Source: Polynucleobacter duraquae (GTDB lineage: Bacteria > Pseudomonadota > Gammaproteobacteria > Burkholderiales > Burkholderiaceae). Taken from it: DNA of 64,000 nt. The notes below the pieces were generated by a model that had not been told where the DNA came from, made no database searches, and saw only the letters and a list, made by a program, of their open reading frames with translations. Below, piece by piece: positions 1 to 7,926 of the stretch. The stretch covers positions 992,001-1,056,000 of the forward strand of contig NZ_CP007501.1 of NCBI RefSeq assembly GCF_000973625.1, given 5' to 3'. Made by a program: the position numbers and the translations under genes. The first letter of the stretch is position 1, and each line of letters opens with the position of its first letter.

Positions 1-461
1 CTCAGGGCAAGGTGCTGGCGACCGTGGGTCGAGATCAACGCGATCGACTCAAAATGGCTGCTGGTTCTGCTCAAGGCAAGCCTGCTGCCACCTTATTTCG
101 GCGCTTGGCTAAAGGGAGCTTTACAGAAAGTTCAGTTGCTTTGCTGGAGTGCCGCTTAGAGACTGGTCGCACCCATCAAATTCGGGTTCATCTAGAGTCT
201 TTGGGTTTCCCTCTTTTAGGCGATCCGGTTTACCGCAAGAGGACCCCCGGAGTAGCTAAATCACTGCCTTTTAACCGCCAGGCTTTACATGCTTATGCCT
301 TAAGTCTGCAGCATCCGGCAACCCAGGAAATCATGACCTGGTTTAGATTGCCCCCCCAAGATTTGATTGATTTGCTGCCCTTGGTGGGAATGAGTGAAGC
401 CGACTTACCAAGAGAAGAGGCTCTAATGGCCTCCATTAAAAATGATCAGCGCGCTCAATAA
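1..461 (+). CDS. rluD: 23S rRNA pseudouridine synthase RluD, C-terminal part (5' end outside window)
   Basis: RluD converts uridines of the 23S rRNA helix 69 loop to pseudouridine late in 50S assembly. Only about the last 150 residues are present; the reading frame (codons starting at base 3) is open to the window edge, so the catalytic Asp lies upstream. The visible part has the conserved RluA/RluD C-terminal block: LETGRTHQIRVHL followed by LGDPVYRK and the RQALHAYALSLQHP segment. The last 20 bases overlap the next gene, pgeF, which suggests translational coupling. RluC is an alternative, but the downstream pgeF favours RluD, since rluD-pgeF is a common proteobacterial pair. Confidence 0.9.
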   Translation, partial: QGKVLATVGRDQRDRLKMAAGSAQGKPAATLFRRLAKGSFTESSVALLECRLETGRTHQIRVHLESLGFPLLGDPVYRKRTPGVAKSLPFNRQALHAYALSLQHPATQEIMTWFRLPPQDLIDLLPLVGMSEADLPREEALMASIKNDQRAQ

Positions 462-1221
462 GATTGAGCCAAGCTGGACTGTGTCGCAGCTAATTCAGGC
501 TTTTTGCACTACCCGACAAGGTGGCCTAAGTCAGTCACCATTTAATAGTCTGAACCTTGGACTGAATGCGGGTGACGATTCAGTAGATGTTCTTCAAAAC
601 CGCAGCATCCTGAGGTCTGAGCTTCCTGCTGAACCACTTTGGCTCAAACAAACTCATGGCATCACAGTGAGCACCCCGATCTCGAGGAGCACTCTAACTA
701 TTGGAGCATTTGAGGCAGACGCTTCTGTCACCAATATTCCAAATGAGGTGCTAGCCATTCTGACTGCGGATTGCATGCCCGTCTTGTTGGCTAGCAGGAG
801 TGGTGATGTGATTGGGGCGGCTCATGCCGGTTGGCGTGGCTTGAGCGGCGGTATCCTTGAAAACACCATCAAAGAAATGCTGGCACTATCTCCAGGCCTC
901 GCGATAAGCGATATCCGTGCATGGATGGGTCCAGCAATTGGGCCTAGCGCATTTGAAGTGGGTCAGGATGTGTTGCAAGCCTTTGCTCTTCAGGGTCAAG
1001 ACGTACTCTCCAAGGCCTTTATTCCTATTCCCGGGACTTCCGGCAAGTACTTGGCCGACCTCTATTTATTAGCAAGAGATCGTTTACATACACTAGGTCT
1101 AAAGCAAATCGATGGCGGTGAGTTTTGTACCGTGAATGATCCAGAGCGCTTCTTTTCATACCGTCGGGATAAAGTCACGGGACGCTTTGCCTCGCTCATC
1201 TGGATTTCAGATAAGCATTAA
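442..1221 (+). CDS. pgeF: Peptidoglycan editing factor PgeF (YfiH, multicopper polyphenol oxidase/laccase-like)
   Basis: A 259-residue member of the YfiH/DUF152 family. Family members remove mis-incorporated L-Ser from muropeptide precursors and have purine nucleoside processing activity. Conserved metal-site motifs are visible: an LKQTHG block near residue 70, LTADCMPVLL, AAHAGWRGL (His of the HAGWRG box), and MGPAIGPSAFEVG; the C-terminus has the typical FFSYRRD...TGR signature. The ATG lies inside the end of rluD (20-base overlap), fixing it as part of the same transcript. Family assignment is firm; the exact physiological reaction is inferred from family knowledge. Confidence 0.92.
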   Translation: MISALNKIEPSWTVSQLIQAFCTTRQGGLSQSPFNSLNLGLNAGDDSVDVLQNRSILRSELPAEPLWLKQTHGITVSTPISRSTLTIGAFEADASVTNIPNEVLAILTADCMPVLLASRSGDVIGAAHAGWRGLSGGILENTIKEMLALSPGLAISDIRAWMGPAIGPSAFEVGQDVLQAFALQGQDVLSKAFIPIPGTSGKYLADLYLLARDRLHTLGLKQIDGGEFCTVNDPERFFSYRRDKVTGRFASLIWISDKH

Positions 1222-1248
1222 GTTGGGGTTATTACTAGCTTAGCTCTA

Positions 1249-1282
1249 GGGCTAGGGTTAGTGCGTATAACCCTAGTAGCCC
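1249..1282. repeat. Inverted repeat/hairpin between pgeF and phaC
   Basis: CTAGGGTTA (1252-1260) and TAACCCTAG (1268-1276) are perfect 9-bp arms around a 7-base loop. GGG at 1249-1251 can also pair with CCC at 1280-1282 past a 3-base bulge. No T run follows, so it is not a typical intrinsic terminator. It lies about 45 bases upstream of the phaC start, so it could be an operator or a 5' leader structure. Confidence 0.6.
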
Positions 1283-1322
1283 GTTAGATGGAGAATGGTC
1301 TCAACAACTTTACGAGATCATT

Positions 1323-2957
1323 ATGTTTGCAGGCATGAATACCGGTGTAGCGCCATCATTGGCCCCACACCATATGGCGTTAATTCCTCCAGAACGCTTG
1401 GCGGAAATTCAAAAAGAATACTTCGCTGAGTTCTCCCATCTTGCAACCAATCCTGAGGCCGTCGAAGTAAAAGATCGTCGCTTCTCCGGCAAGGCATGGC
1501 ATTCCTCATGGAGCAAAATGATTGCGGCAACCTATTTGCTCAACTCAAAACATTTGCTTGCGCTTGCTAAAGCGGTTGATGCAGATGAAAAAACCAAAAC
1601 TAAGATTTTGTTCACTACAGAGCAAATGATTGATGCTCTATCACCATCAAACTTTATTGCAACCAATCCTGAAGTGCTTGAAAACATCATTAGCTCACAA
1701 GGCCAGTCCATTCAAAATGGAATTGTGAATTTGCTTGGCGACCTAAAAAAGGGGAAAGTTTCTCAGACGGATGAAAGTGCTTTTGAAGTCGGCAAGAATA
1801 TTGCAACGACTTCAGGTCAAGTAGTATTTCGTAATGATCTCTTTGAATTAATTCAGTACACGCCGCTAACTGAAACAGTTTATGAGCGCCCATACTTAAT
1901 GGTGCCACCTTGCATCAATAAGTACTACATTTTGGATTTGCAACCAGATAACTCGGTCGTACGTTACATGGTTGAACAAGGTCACACCGTTTTCTTGGTC
2001 TCCTGGAAAAATCCAGATGCTTCAATGTCTAAAGTGACCTGGGATGACTACGTAGGTGATGGCGTCATTAAGGCAATAGAGGTTGTCAAGGATATTGGTG
2101 GCACAGATCAAATTAACGTACTCGGTTTTTGTGTCGGCGGCACTTTAACTTCTACTGCTTTGGCAGTGTTGGCAGCGCGAAAAAAGAATTACGTCGCCAG
2201 CTTAACTTTGCTCACGACCTTATTGGATTTTAGTGATAGTGGCATCCTAGATGTGTTCATCGATGAAGGTATGGTGAAGTTACGTGAGGGTACTATTGGC
2301 GGTGAAGGCGGTCAATTCGGCATGATGTCAGGCTTAGATTTAGGCAACACCTTTTCTTTCTTGCGCCCAAATGACCTAGTCTGGAACTATGTTGTGGAGA
2401 ATTACTTAAAAGGTAATTCACCGCCGCCATTTGATTTGCTGTATTGGAATGGTGACTCCACTAATCTGCCAGGTCCAATGTACTGTTGGTATTTGCGGCA
2501 TACCTATTTGCAAAATGAATTAATCAAACCCGGCAAGCTCACAGTTTGCGGAGAAAAAGTTGATCTAGGCAAAATCACTGTGCCAGCCTACATTTATGCA
2601 TCACATGATGATCACATCGTCCCCTGGAAATCTGCTTATGAATCTACCCACGTATTAAAAGGTAAAAATCGATTTGTTTTAGGCGCTTCTGGACACATTG
2701 CTGGCGTGATCAATCCACCGGCAAAGAATAAGCGTCATTATTTTGAAAATAATAAATTAGCCAAGACTGCGGATGAATGGTTGGCCGCAGCAAAAGATAT
2801 TAAGGGTAGTTGGTGGCCTAACTACGCAACATGGTTAGAAGAGTTTGGTGGCAAGAAAGTAAAAGCTAGCAAGACGTTTGGTAATGCACGCTACAAAAAA
2901 CTAGAAGCAGCGCCTGGTAAGTACGTGAAAGAAAAAATATCCACAGCTGCTCAATAA
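1323..2957 (+). CDS. phaC: Class I poly(3-hydroxyalkanoate) polymerase PhaC
   Basis: Polymerises (R)-3-hydroxybutyryl-CoA into PHB at the granule surface. The protein is 544 residues, slightly shorter than the roughly 590-residue Cupriavidus PhaC1, as expected for class I with a shorter N-terminus. The lipase-like box GFCVGG spans residues 268-273, with Cys270 as the nucleophile. The later segments YIYASHDDHIVPW (catalytic Asp region) and LGASGHIAGVINPP (catalytic His) complete the triad. An in-frame ATG at 1335 is an alternative start. phaB follows 21 bases after the stop, so phaC-phaB are co-transcribed. A hairpin lies upstream at 1249-1282. Confidence 0.96.
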   Translation: MFAGMNTGVAPSLAPHHMALIPPERLAEIQKEYFAEFSHLATNPEAVEVKDRRFSGKAWHSSWSKMIAATYLLNSKHLLALAKAVDADEKTKTKILFTTEQMIDALSPSNFIATNPEVLENIISSQGQSIQNGIVNLLGDLKKGKVSQTDESAFEVGKNIATTSGQVVFRNDLFELIQYTPLTETVYERPYLMVPPCINKYYILDLQPDNSVVRYMVEQGHTVFLVSWKNPDASMSKVTWDDYVGDGVIKAIEVVKDIGGTDQINVLGFCVGGTLTSTALAVLAARKKNYVASLTLLTTLLDFSDSGILDVFIDEGMVKLREGTIGGEGGQFGMMSGLDLGNTFSFLRPNDLVWNYVVENYLKGNSPPPFDLLYWNGDSTNLPGPMYCWYLRHTYLQNELIKPGKLTVCGEKVDLGKITVPAYIYASHDDHIVPWKSAYESTHVLKGKNRFVLGASGHIAGVINPPAKNKRHYFENNKLAKTADEWLAAAKDIKGSWWPNYATWLEEFGGKKVKASKTFGNARYKKLEAAPGKYVKEKISTAAQ

Positions 2958-2978
2958 TATTTTCATAAGGGGAAATAC

Positions 2979-3719
2979 ATGTCTCAAAAGATTGCATACG
3001 TAACGGGTGGTATGGGCGGTATTGGCACGGCTATATGTCAGCGTCTTGCCAAGGATGGCTTTAAGGTTATCGCTGGTTGTGGCCCGAATTCCCCACGCAA
3101 AGATCGCTGGATTGGCGAACAAAAAGCTTTGGGTTATGACTTCATTGCTTCTGAAGGTAATGTTTCCGACTGGGACAGTACGGTTGCCGCATTCGATAAA
3201 GTCAAGGCTGAAGTAGGGCGTGTCGATGTTTTAGTGAATAACGCTGGAATTACTAAAGACAGCGTTTTCCGTAAAATGACCCCGGATCAGTGGAAGGCGG
3301 TAATCGATACCAATCTCAATTCCTTATTCAACGTCACCAAACAAGTGGTCGATGGCATGGCTGATAACGGCTGGGGTCGCATTATTAATATCTCTTCTGT
3401 TAATGGTCAAAAAGGTCAGTTTGGCCAATCTAACTATTCGACAGCAAAAGCGGGTTTACATGGTTTCACGATGGCTTTGTCACAAGAGTTGGCCTCTAAA
3501 GGCGTCACAGTGAATACGGTTTCCCCAGGCTATATTGGCACCGATATGGTCAAGGCTATTCGTGAAGATGTGCTTGAAAAGATTGTTGCCGGTGTTCCAG
3601 TGAAGCGCTTAGGCACTCCCGAGGAGATTGCTTCGATCTGCTGTTGGATTGCCTCTACTGACGGCGGCTACGCTACTGGCGCTGATTTCTCCTTAAATGG
3701 CGGTCTGCATACGGGCTAA
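2979..3719 (+). CDS. phaB: Acetoacetyl-CoA reductase PhaB
   Basis: NADPH-dependent short-chain dehydrogenase reducing acetoacetyl-CoA to (R)-3-hydroxybutyryl-CoA, the monomer for PhaC. At 246 residues it has the normal length. It shows the N-terminal dinucleotide motif GGMGGIGTAIC (about residues 10-20), the NNAG motif, and the catalytic Ser140, Tyr153 and Lys157 of the SDR family. The RBS AAGGGGAAA lies just upstream of the ATG. It sits directly behind phaC. FabG-like reductases are similar, but the context with phaC and phaR supports PhaB. Confidence 0.95.
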   Translation: MSQKIAYVTGGMGGIGTAICQRLAKDGFKVIAGCGPNSPRKDRWIGEQKALGYDFIASEGNVSDWDSTVAAFDKVKAEVGRVDVLVNNAGITKDSVFRKMTPDQWKAVIDTNLNSLFNVTKQVVDGMADNGWGRIINISSVNGQKGQFGQSNYSTAKAGLHGFTMALSQELASKGVTVNTVSPGYIGTDMVKAIREDVLEKIVAGVPVKRLGTPEEIASICCWIASTDGGYATGADFSLNGGLHTG

Positions 3720-3751
3720 ATCTCATTAAAATTGCGTTTTAGTGGTTTCTC

Positions 3752-3800
3752 CATCGGCATATTTCTCTTTAGCTCAAACTAGAGATAAACTATGCCGATG
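3752..3800 (+). repeat. Long hairpin in the phaB-phaR spacer
   Basis: CATCGGCATA (3752-3761) pairs perfectly with TATGCCGATG (3791-3800). Inside, 3762-3772 pairs with 3779-3789 at 10 of 11 positions (one mismatch, one G-T pair), around a 6-base loop. Only base 3790 is bulged. No T tract follows, so this is more likely an mRNA processing or stability element, or an attenuator, than a simple intrinsic terminator. Confidence 0.7.
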
Positions 3801-3811
3801 TTGCATTGCAG
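3801..3811. promoter_or_regulatory. Candidate PhaR operator upstream of phaR
   Basis: The sequence TTGC-ATT-GCAG is 22 bases before the phaR start. It matches, with one change, the CTGC-N3-GCAG type site known for PhaR proteins, for example in Paracoccus. Autoregulation of phaR is the usual arrangement. The assignment rests on one site and position only. Confidence 0.4.
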
Positions 3812-3833
3812 TACCAAGAGTTAGGAAAACTAC

Positions 3834-4394
3834 ATGGCCACACGTTCTAAAAAAGCTGGCGATAGCCGCTTAATTAAGAAGTATCCCAATCGTCGTTTGT
3901 ATGACACCCAAACCAGTGCTTATGTCACGCTGGCTGATATTAAAAATTTAGTGATGGCCGGCGATGCTTTTAGTGTTGTGGATGCAAAAACTGAAGATGA
4001 TTTAACTCGCAATATCTTGCTACAAATTATTCTGGAAGAAGAGGCTGGTGGAACTCCAGTTTTTTCATCCCAAATGCTTTCTCAAATCATTCGCTTTTAT
4101 GGAAACTCCATGCAAGGTTTGATGGGTAGCTATCTTGAAAAGACCATGCAATCTTTTGTGGATATTCACAATAAATTGGGCGATCAAACTGAGGGTTTAG
4201 GTGCTGGTAGTACACCTGAGGCTTGGGCCAAAATGATGAATCTTCAAAACCCAATGATGCAAGGTCTCATGGGGAACTATCTGGAGCAAAGCAAAGATCT
4301 TTTTGTGAAGATGCAAGAGCAAATGCAAAATACTCCGAATCTGTTTAGTAGCTTTCCGTTTCCTGGACAACCTAATAAGACAGAAAAAGAATAG
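3834..4394 (+). CDS. phaR: Polyhydroxyalkanoate synthesis repressor PhaR
   Basis: A 186-residue DNA- and PHB-binding repressor that senses polymer and controls phasin and its own expression. The N-terminal PHB/PHA accumulation regulator DNA-binding domain is clear: [13 protein letters not shown] near residue 14, then [11 protein letters not shown]. It is followed by the granule-associated helical region with repeated SYLEKTM/NYLEQSK segments, and a Met/Gln-rich C-terminus. A long hairpin (3752-3800) and a TTGC-N3-GCAG site (3801-3811) precede it, pointing to autoregulation. rimO starts 2 bases after its stop, so the two are translationally linked. Confidence 0.93.
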   Translation: MATRSKKAGDSRLIKKYPNRRLYDTQTSAYVTLADIKNLVMAGDAFSVVDAKTEDDLTRNILLQIILEEEAGGTPVFSSQMLSQIIRFYGNSMQGLMGSYLEKTMQSFVDIHNKLGDQTEGLGAGSTPEAWAKMMNLQNPMMQGLMGNYLEQSKDLFVKMQEQMQNTPNLFSSFPFPGQPNKTEKE

Positions 4395-4396
4395 TC

Positions 4397-5755
4397 GTGG
4401 CAGGTAAAGTTGGTTTTGTTTCCTTAGGCTGCCCTAAGGCGCTAGTTGATTCTGAACTCATCCTCACGCAACTGAGCGCTGAAGGATATGAGACTGCTAA
4501 AGATTATTCTGGTGCCGATCTGGTGGTTGTCAACACCTGTGGCTTTATTGATTCTGCTGTAGAAGAAAGTCTAGCGGCGATTGGTGAGGCCTTAGCTGAA
4601 AATGGCAAGGTGATTGTGACGGGTTGTTTAGGCGCCCGCAAGAATGCAGACGGTAGCGATCTCATTCAGAGCATTCACCCCAAAGTCCTTGCTGTGACTG
4701 GGCCACATGCCACCCAAGAGGTGATGCAAGCCATTCATTTACATCTCCCAAAGCCGCATGATCCTTTTACGGATTTGCTCCCACCGATTGGCGTCAAGCT
4801 CACACCAAAACATTATGCGTACTTAAAGATATCTGAGGGTTGTAATCATCGCTGCACTTTCTGCATTATCCCAAGCATGCGTGGCGATCTAGTTTCACGT
4901 CCGATTGGTGAAGTCTTGCTTGAGGCAAAAAAACTATTTGAGTCAGGTGTAAAAGAGTTGCTAGTTGTCTCACAAGATACAAGCGCCTATGGCGTTGATA
5001 TTCAATATCGCACTGGCTTTTGGGATGGCAAACCGGTTAAGACGCGAATGTTTGATTTGGTAAATGCTTTGAACCAAATTGCAAGAGAACATCAAGCCTG
5101 GGTGCGACTGCATTATGTCTATCCATACCCACATGTCGATGATGTACTGACTTTAATGGCTGAGTTTGCTGATCACGGTTTTGGTGTACTTCCTTATTTA
5201 GATATTCCGTTGCAACACTCTCATCCAGATGTTCTGAAGAGGATGAAACGTCCAGCTTGTGGTGAAAAGAATTTAGAGCGCATTCAAGCATGGCGAGCTA
5301 CTTGCCCTGACTTGGTTATTCGCAGTACTTTTATTGCGGGCTTCCCTGGTGAAACTGAGGAAGAGTTCTTGCACCTATTAAATTTCCTCGATGAAGCTCA
5401 GATTGATCGCGCCGGTTGTTTTGCCTATTCACCGGTGGATGGTGCGACTGCCAATACTTTGGATAATCCAGTTCCGGATGCATTGCGAGAAGAACGTCGT
5501 GCTCGGTTTATGGCTAAAGCTGAGGAAATCTCTATCAAGCGACTTGCTAAAAAAGTAGGCAAGCGTATTCAAGTTATTATTGATCGGGTAGATGAATCTG
5601 GTGGAGTGGGCCGAACCATTGGTGATGCCCCGGAAATCGATGGCTTGGTGAGGGTTTTGTCTCCAAGTAAGCCATCCAAGCGCTACCGCGCTGGTGAAAT
5701 CATCAAAGTAACGGTGATTAACTCCCAAGGGCATGACCTAATAGCCGAAACTTGA
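4397..5755 (+). CDS. rimO: Ribosomal protein S12 methylthiotransferase RimO
   Basis: Radical-SAM enzyme that methylthiolates Asp88/89 of ribosomal protein S12. It has 452 residues in the standard three-part layout: an N-terminal UPF0004 domain with [17 protein letters not shown] and TGCLG cysteines binding the auxiliary cluster; a radical SAM CxxxCxxC in [10 protein letters not shown] (about residue 150); and a C-terminal TRAM domain. It starts with GTG, two bases after the phaR stop; no ATG gives the conserved N-terminus. Its place between phaR and the thiolase gene is functionally unrelated to PHB and probably reflects transcription convenience. Confidence 0.96.
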   Translation: MAGKVGFVSLGCPKALVDSELILTQLSAEGYETAKDYSGADLVVVNTCGFIDSAVEESLAAIGEALAENGKVIVTGCLGARKNADGSDLIQSIHPKVLAVTGPHATQEVMQAIHLHLPKPHDPFTDLLPPIGVKLTPKHYAYLKISEGCNHRCTFCIIPSMRGDLVSRPIGEVLLEAKKLFESGVKELLVVSQDTSAYGVDIQYRTGFWDGKPVKTRMFDLVNALNQIAREHQAWVRLHYVYPYPHVDDVLTLMAEFADHGFGVLPYLDIPLQHSHPDVLKRMKRPACGEKNLERIQAWRATCPDLVIRSTFIAGFPGETEEEFLHLLNFLDEAQIDRAGCFAYSPVDGATANTLDNPVPDALREERRARFMAKAEEISIKRLAKKVGKRIQVIIDRVDESGGVGRTIGDAPEIDGLVRVLSPSKPSKRYRAGEIIKVTVINSQGHDLIAET

Positions 5756-5780
5756 CTATTAGAATAAAACTAGTGTTTTG

Positions 5781-5804
5781 GCCTCGCGTTGGGGTCGCTT
5801 TTTT
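5781..5804 (+). terminator. Weak intrinsic terminator after rimO
   Basis: GCCTC (5781-5785) can pair with GGGGT (5791-5795) using G-T wobbles around a short loop, and is followed by GCTTTTTT ending at 5804. The stem is short and wobble-rich, so confidence is modest. Confidence 0.35.
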
Positions 5805-5816
5805 GCCTAATTAGGC
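5805..5816. promoter_or_regulatory. 12-bp palindrome upstream of the thiolase gene
   Basis: GCCTAATTAGGC is a perfect palindrome 18 bases before the thiolase ATG, just upstream of the RBS (AAAGGGG at 5822-5828). It could be an operator for a dimeric repressor of thiolase expression. No regulator is identified. Confidence 0.4.
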
Positions 5817-5834
5817 ACTGTAAAGGGGATTGTT

Positions 5835-7019
5835 ATGAGTCGTGATGTCGTCGTTTTAAGTGCTGTGCGTTCTGCAATTGGCGCCTTCAATGGTTCGCTT
5901 AGCAGCCTAGAGCCAAGTGAGCTCGGCGGCATTGTGATGAAAGAGGCTGTTGCACGCTCTGGAGTAGATCCAGCATTAATTAATTACATCACTGTAGGCA
6001 ATACGATTCCGACTGATAACCGTTATGCCTATGTTGCTCGCGTAGCTTCTATTCAGGCTGGTCTGCCAATGGAATCTGTAGCGATGGCTTTGAATCGTTT
6101 ATGTAGCTCTGGCTTACAAGCGATTGTGACCACAGCCCAAGCCATTATGTTAGGCGACTGCGATTACGGCGTCGGTGGTGGTGTCGAAGTGATGTCACGT
6201 GGTATGTATGGTTCACCCGCAATGCGAAGTGGTGCCCGTATGGGTGACACCAAAATGATCGACTTGATGGTGTCTGTTTTGACTGATCCATTTGGTGTTG
6301 GTCACATGGGCGTAACGGCTGAGAATTTGGTTGAAAAGTGGAAACTCACCCGTGAAGAGCAAGACGCCCTTGCAGTAGAGTCCCATCGCCGTGCAGCACA
6401 CGCTATTAAAGAAGGTCGCTTTAAATCTCAAATTGTTCCAATCACCATCAAGACTCGTAAGGGTGATGTGGTGTTTGATACGGACGAGCATTGCAAGCCT
6501 GACACCACGATGGAAACTTTAGGGAAGATGAAGGCGGTCTTCAAAAAAGAGGGTGGCAGTGTTACTGCAGGTAATGCATCCGGTATTAATGATGGCGCAG
6601 CATTCTTTGTGCTTGCTGAAGCGGAAGCGGCGAAGAAGGCTGGTCATAAGCCAATCGCTCGTTTAGTCTCTTATGCGATTGCTGGCGTTCCTAACCACAT
6701 TATGGGTGAAGGTCCAATCCCTGCAACCAAGATTGCTCTTGAGCGCGCAGGCCTGAAATTAGATCAAATCGATGTGATTGAATCTAATGAAGCGTTTGCT
6801 GCGCAGGCATTGGCGGTTACCAAAGGTTTGGGCTTAGATCCAGCTAAGACCAACGTCAATGGTGGAGCGATTGCATTGGGCCACCCAATTGGGTGCTCTG
6901 GTGCTGCGATTGCCACTAAAGCCATCCATGAATTACATCGGGTTCAAGGTAAATATGCTTTGGTCACCATGTGTATTGGTGGCGGACAAGGTATTGCAAC
7001 TATTTTTGAGCGCCTCTAA
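5835..7019 (+). CDS. Acetyl-CoA C-acetyltransferase (beta-ketothiolase, PhaA/BktB type)
   Basis: Condenses two acetyl-CoA to acetoacetyl-CoA (or the reverse), supplying PhaB. At 394 residues it has the standard thiolase II length. Catalytic Cys90 lies in NRLCSSGLQAI; the second set is GGAIALGHPIGCSGA (His) and CIGGGQG (Cys) near the C-terminus; NEAFAAQAL is also present. It is separated from phaCB by phaR and rimO and has its own leader with an RBS at 5822-5828. The choice between PhaA, BktB or a fatty-acid/branched thiolase cannot be settled from sequence. Its stop overlaps the convergent serB stop by four bases, and its likely terminator lies inside serB (7044-7080). Confidence 0.93.
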   Translation: MSRDVVVLSAVRSAIGAFNGSLSSLEPSELGGIVMKEAVARSGVDPALINYITVGNTIPTDNRYAYVARVASIQAGLPMESVAMALNRLCSSGLQAIVTTAQAIMLGDCDYGVGGGVEVMSRGMYGSPAMRSGARMGDTKMIDLMVSVLTDPFGVGHMGVTAENLVEKWKLTREEQDALAVESHRRAAHAIKEGRFKSQIVPITIKTRKGDVVFDTDEHCKPDTTMETLGKMKAVFKKEGGSVTAGNASGINDGAAFFVLAEAEAAKKAGHKPIARLVSYAIAGVPNHIMGEGPIPATKIALERAGLKLDQIDVIESNEAFAAQALAVTKGLGLDPAKTNVNGGAIALGHPIGCSGAAIATKAIHELHRVQGKYALVTMCIGGGQGIATIFERL

Positions 7020-7906
7020 GCAATTAGCAGTAAGGCAGCATCCAAGCCGACTCGGTCGAAAGCCGCGTCGGCTTTTTCTTTAACAATCGGTTTTGCTCTA
7101 TAGGCAATACTGATACCAGAGCCATGCATCATTGGTAAATCGTTGGATCCGTCACCCATAGTGATGGAATTCCCTTTACGGCAATTCATTAGAGTGCAGG
7201 CTTGTTCTAGATAGGCATTTTTAGCAGCACCATCAACGATATCGCCAATGACCTTGCCTGTTAGTTTGCGATCTATGATTTCCAAGGTATTGGCTTGGGT
7301 TTGCTTAAAGCCTAACTCTTGTTGAAGCTTTTGAGTAAAGAAGGTAAAGCCACCAGAAACTAGCAGCGTATAGAGTCCTTGAGCATTAGCTCCAGACAGT
7401 AATTGAGCAGCGCCAGGGTTGGGAAGCAAACGTTCTTTGTAGACTGAATCGAGCACATCAGCAGATACGCCAGCTAAAAGAGCTACGCGCCTGCGCAAGC
7501 TTTCTTTAAAGTCTTTAATTTCACCGCGCATGGTGGCCTCAGTGATTTCTGAAACAGCAGCCTTCTTACCAGTAAAGTCGGCAATCTCATCAATGCACTC
7601 GATGTTAATGAGAGTGGAGTCCATATCCATGGCCAGTACTTTCACTTCGCTCGGCTTGAATCCAGACGAAAGAAAAGCTAAATCAGCGTCGTGTGCCGCA
7701 GCTATATCGCGCATAGCAACCCTTGCTTCAGGCATTAAGGTTTGTGGGCAAGTCCAGCGGGCAGTGAAGTATTTGGAGTTTGTATGTTCTACGCTTTCCT
7801 TTGCTATTGCAATGCCTAAGATTTTTGCATGCTCGATCAATGCCATGTTTAATTCTGCAGGGATCGCAGTGTTAGCAAGGGCGACAAGCGTGAGGTGATT
7901 AGACAT
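7016..7906 (-). CDS. serB: Phosphoserine phosphatase SerB
   Basis: Dephosphorylates O-phosphoserine in the last step of serine synthesis. It has 296 residues: an N-terminal ACT-like regulatory region (1-85) and a C-terminal HAD phosphatase. The HAD motif I is DMDSTLINIECIDE with Asp94 and Asp96; VSGGFTFFT is motif II; the Lys-containing region and MGDGSNDLPMM (motif IV) follow. It converges on the thiolase gene with four shared bases at the stops. mfd lies 20 bases upstream on the same strand, so mfd-serB probably form one transcript. Confidence 0.95.
   Translation of the reverse strand: MSNHLTLVALANTAIPAELNMALIEHAKILGIAIAKESVEHTNSKYFTARWTCPQTLMPEARVAMRDIAAAHDADLAFLSSGFKPSEVKVLAMDMDSTLINIECIDEIADFTGKKAAVSEITEATMRGEIKDFKESLRRRVALLAGVSADVLDSVYKERLLPNPGAAQLLSGANAQGLYTLLVSGGFTFFTQKLQQELGFKQTQANTLEIIDRKLTGKVIGDIVDGAAKNAYLEQACTLMNCRKGNSITMGDGSNDLPMMHGSGISIAYRAKPIVKEKADAAFDRVGLDAALLLIA
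7044..7080 (+). terminator. Intrinsic terminator for the thiolase transcript, inside the serB 3' coding region
   Basis: AAGCCGAC (7044-7051) pairs perfectly with GTCGGCTT (7067-7074). Three further inner pairs (7053-7055 with 7063-7065) follow past a 1x1 mismatch, and the T-rich tract TTTTTCTTT ends at 7081. The element is read in the thiolase direction and forms part of codons near the serB end. Confidence 0.75.
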
Positions 7907-7926
7907 TGGTTGTAAGCAATCAATAA

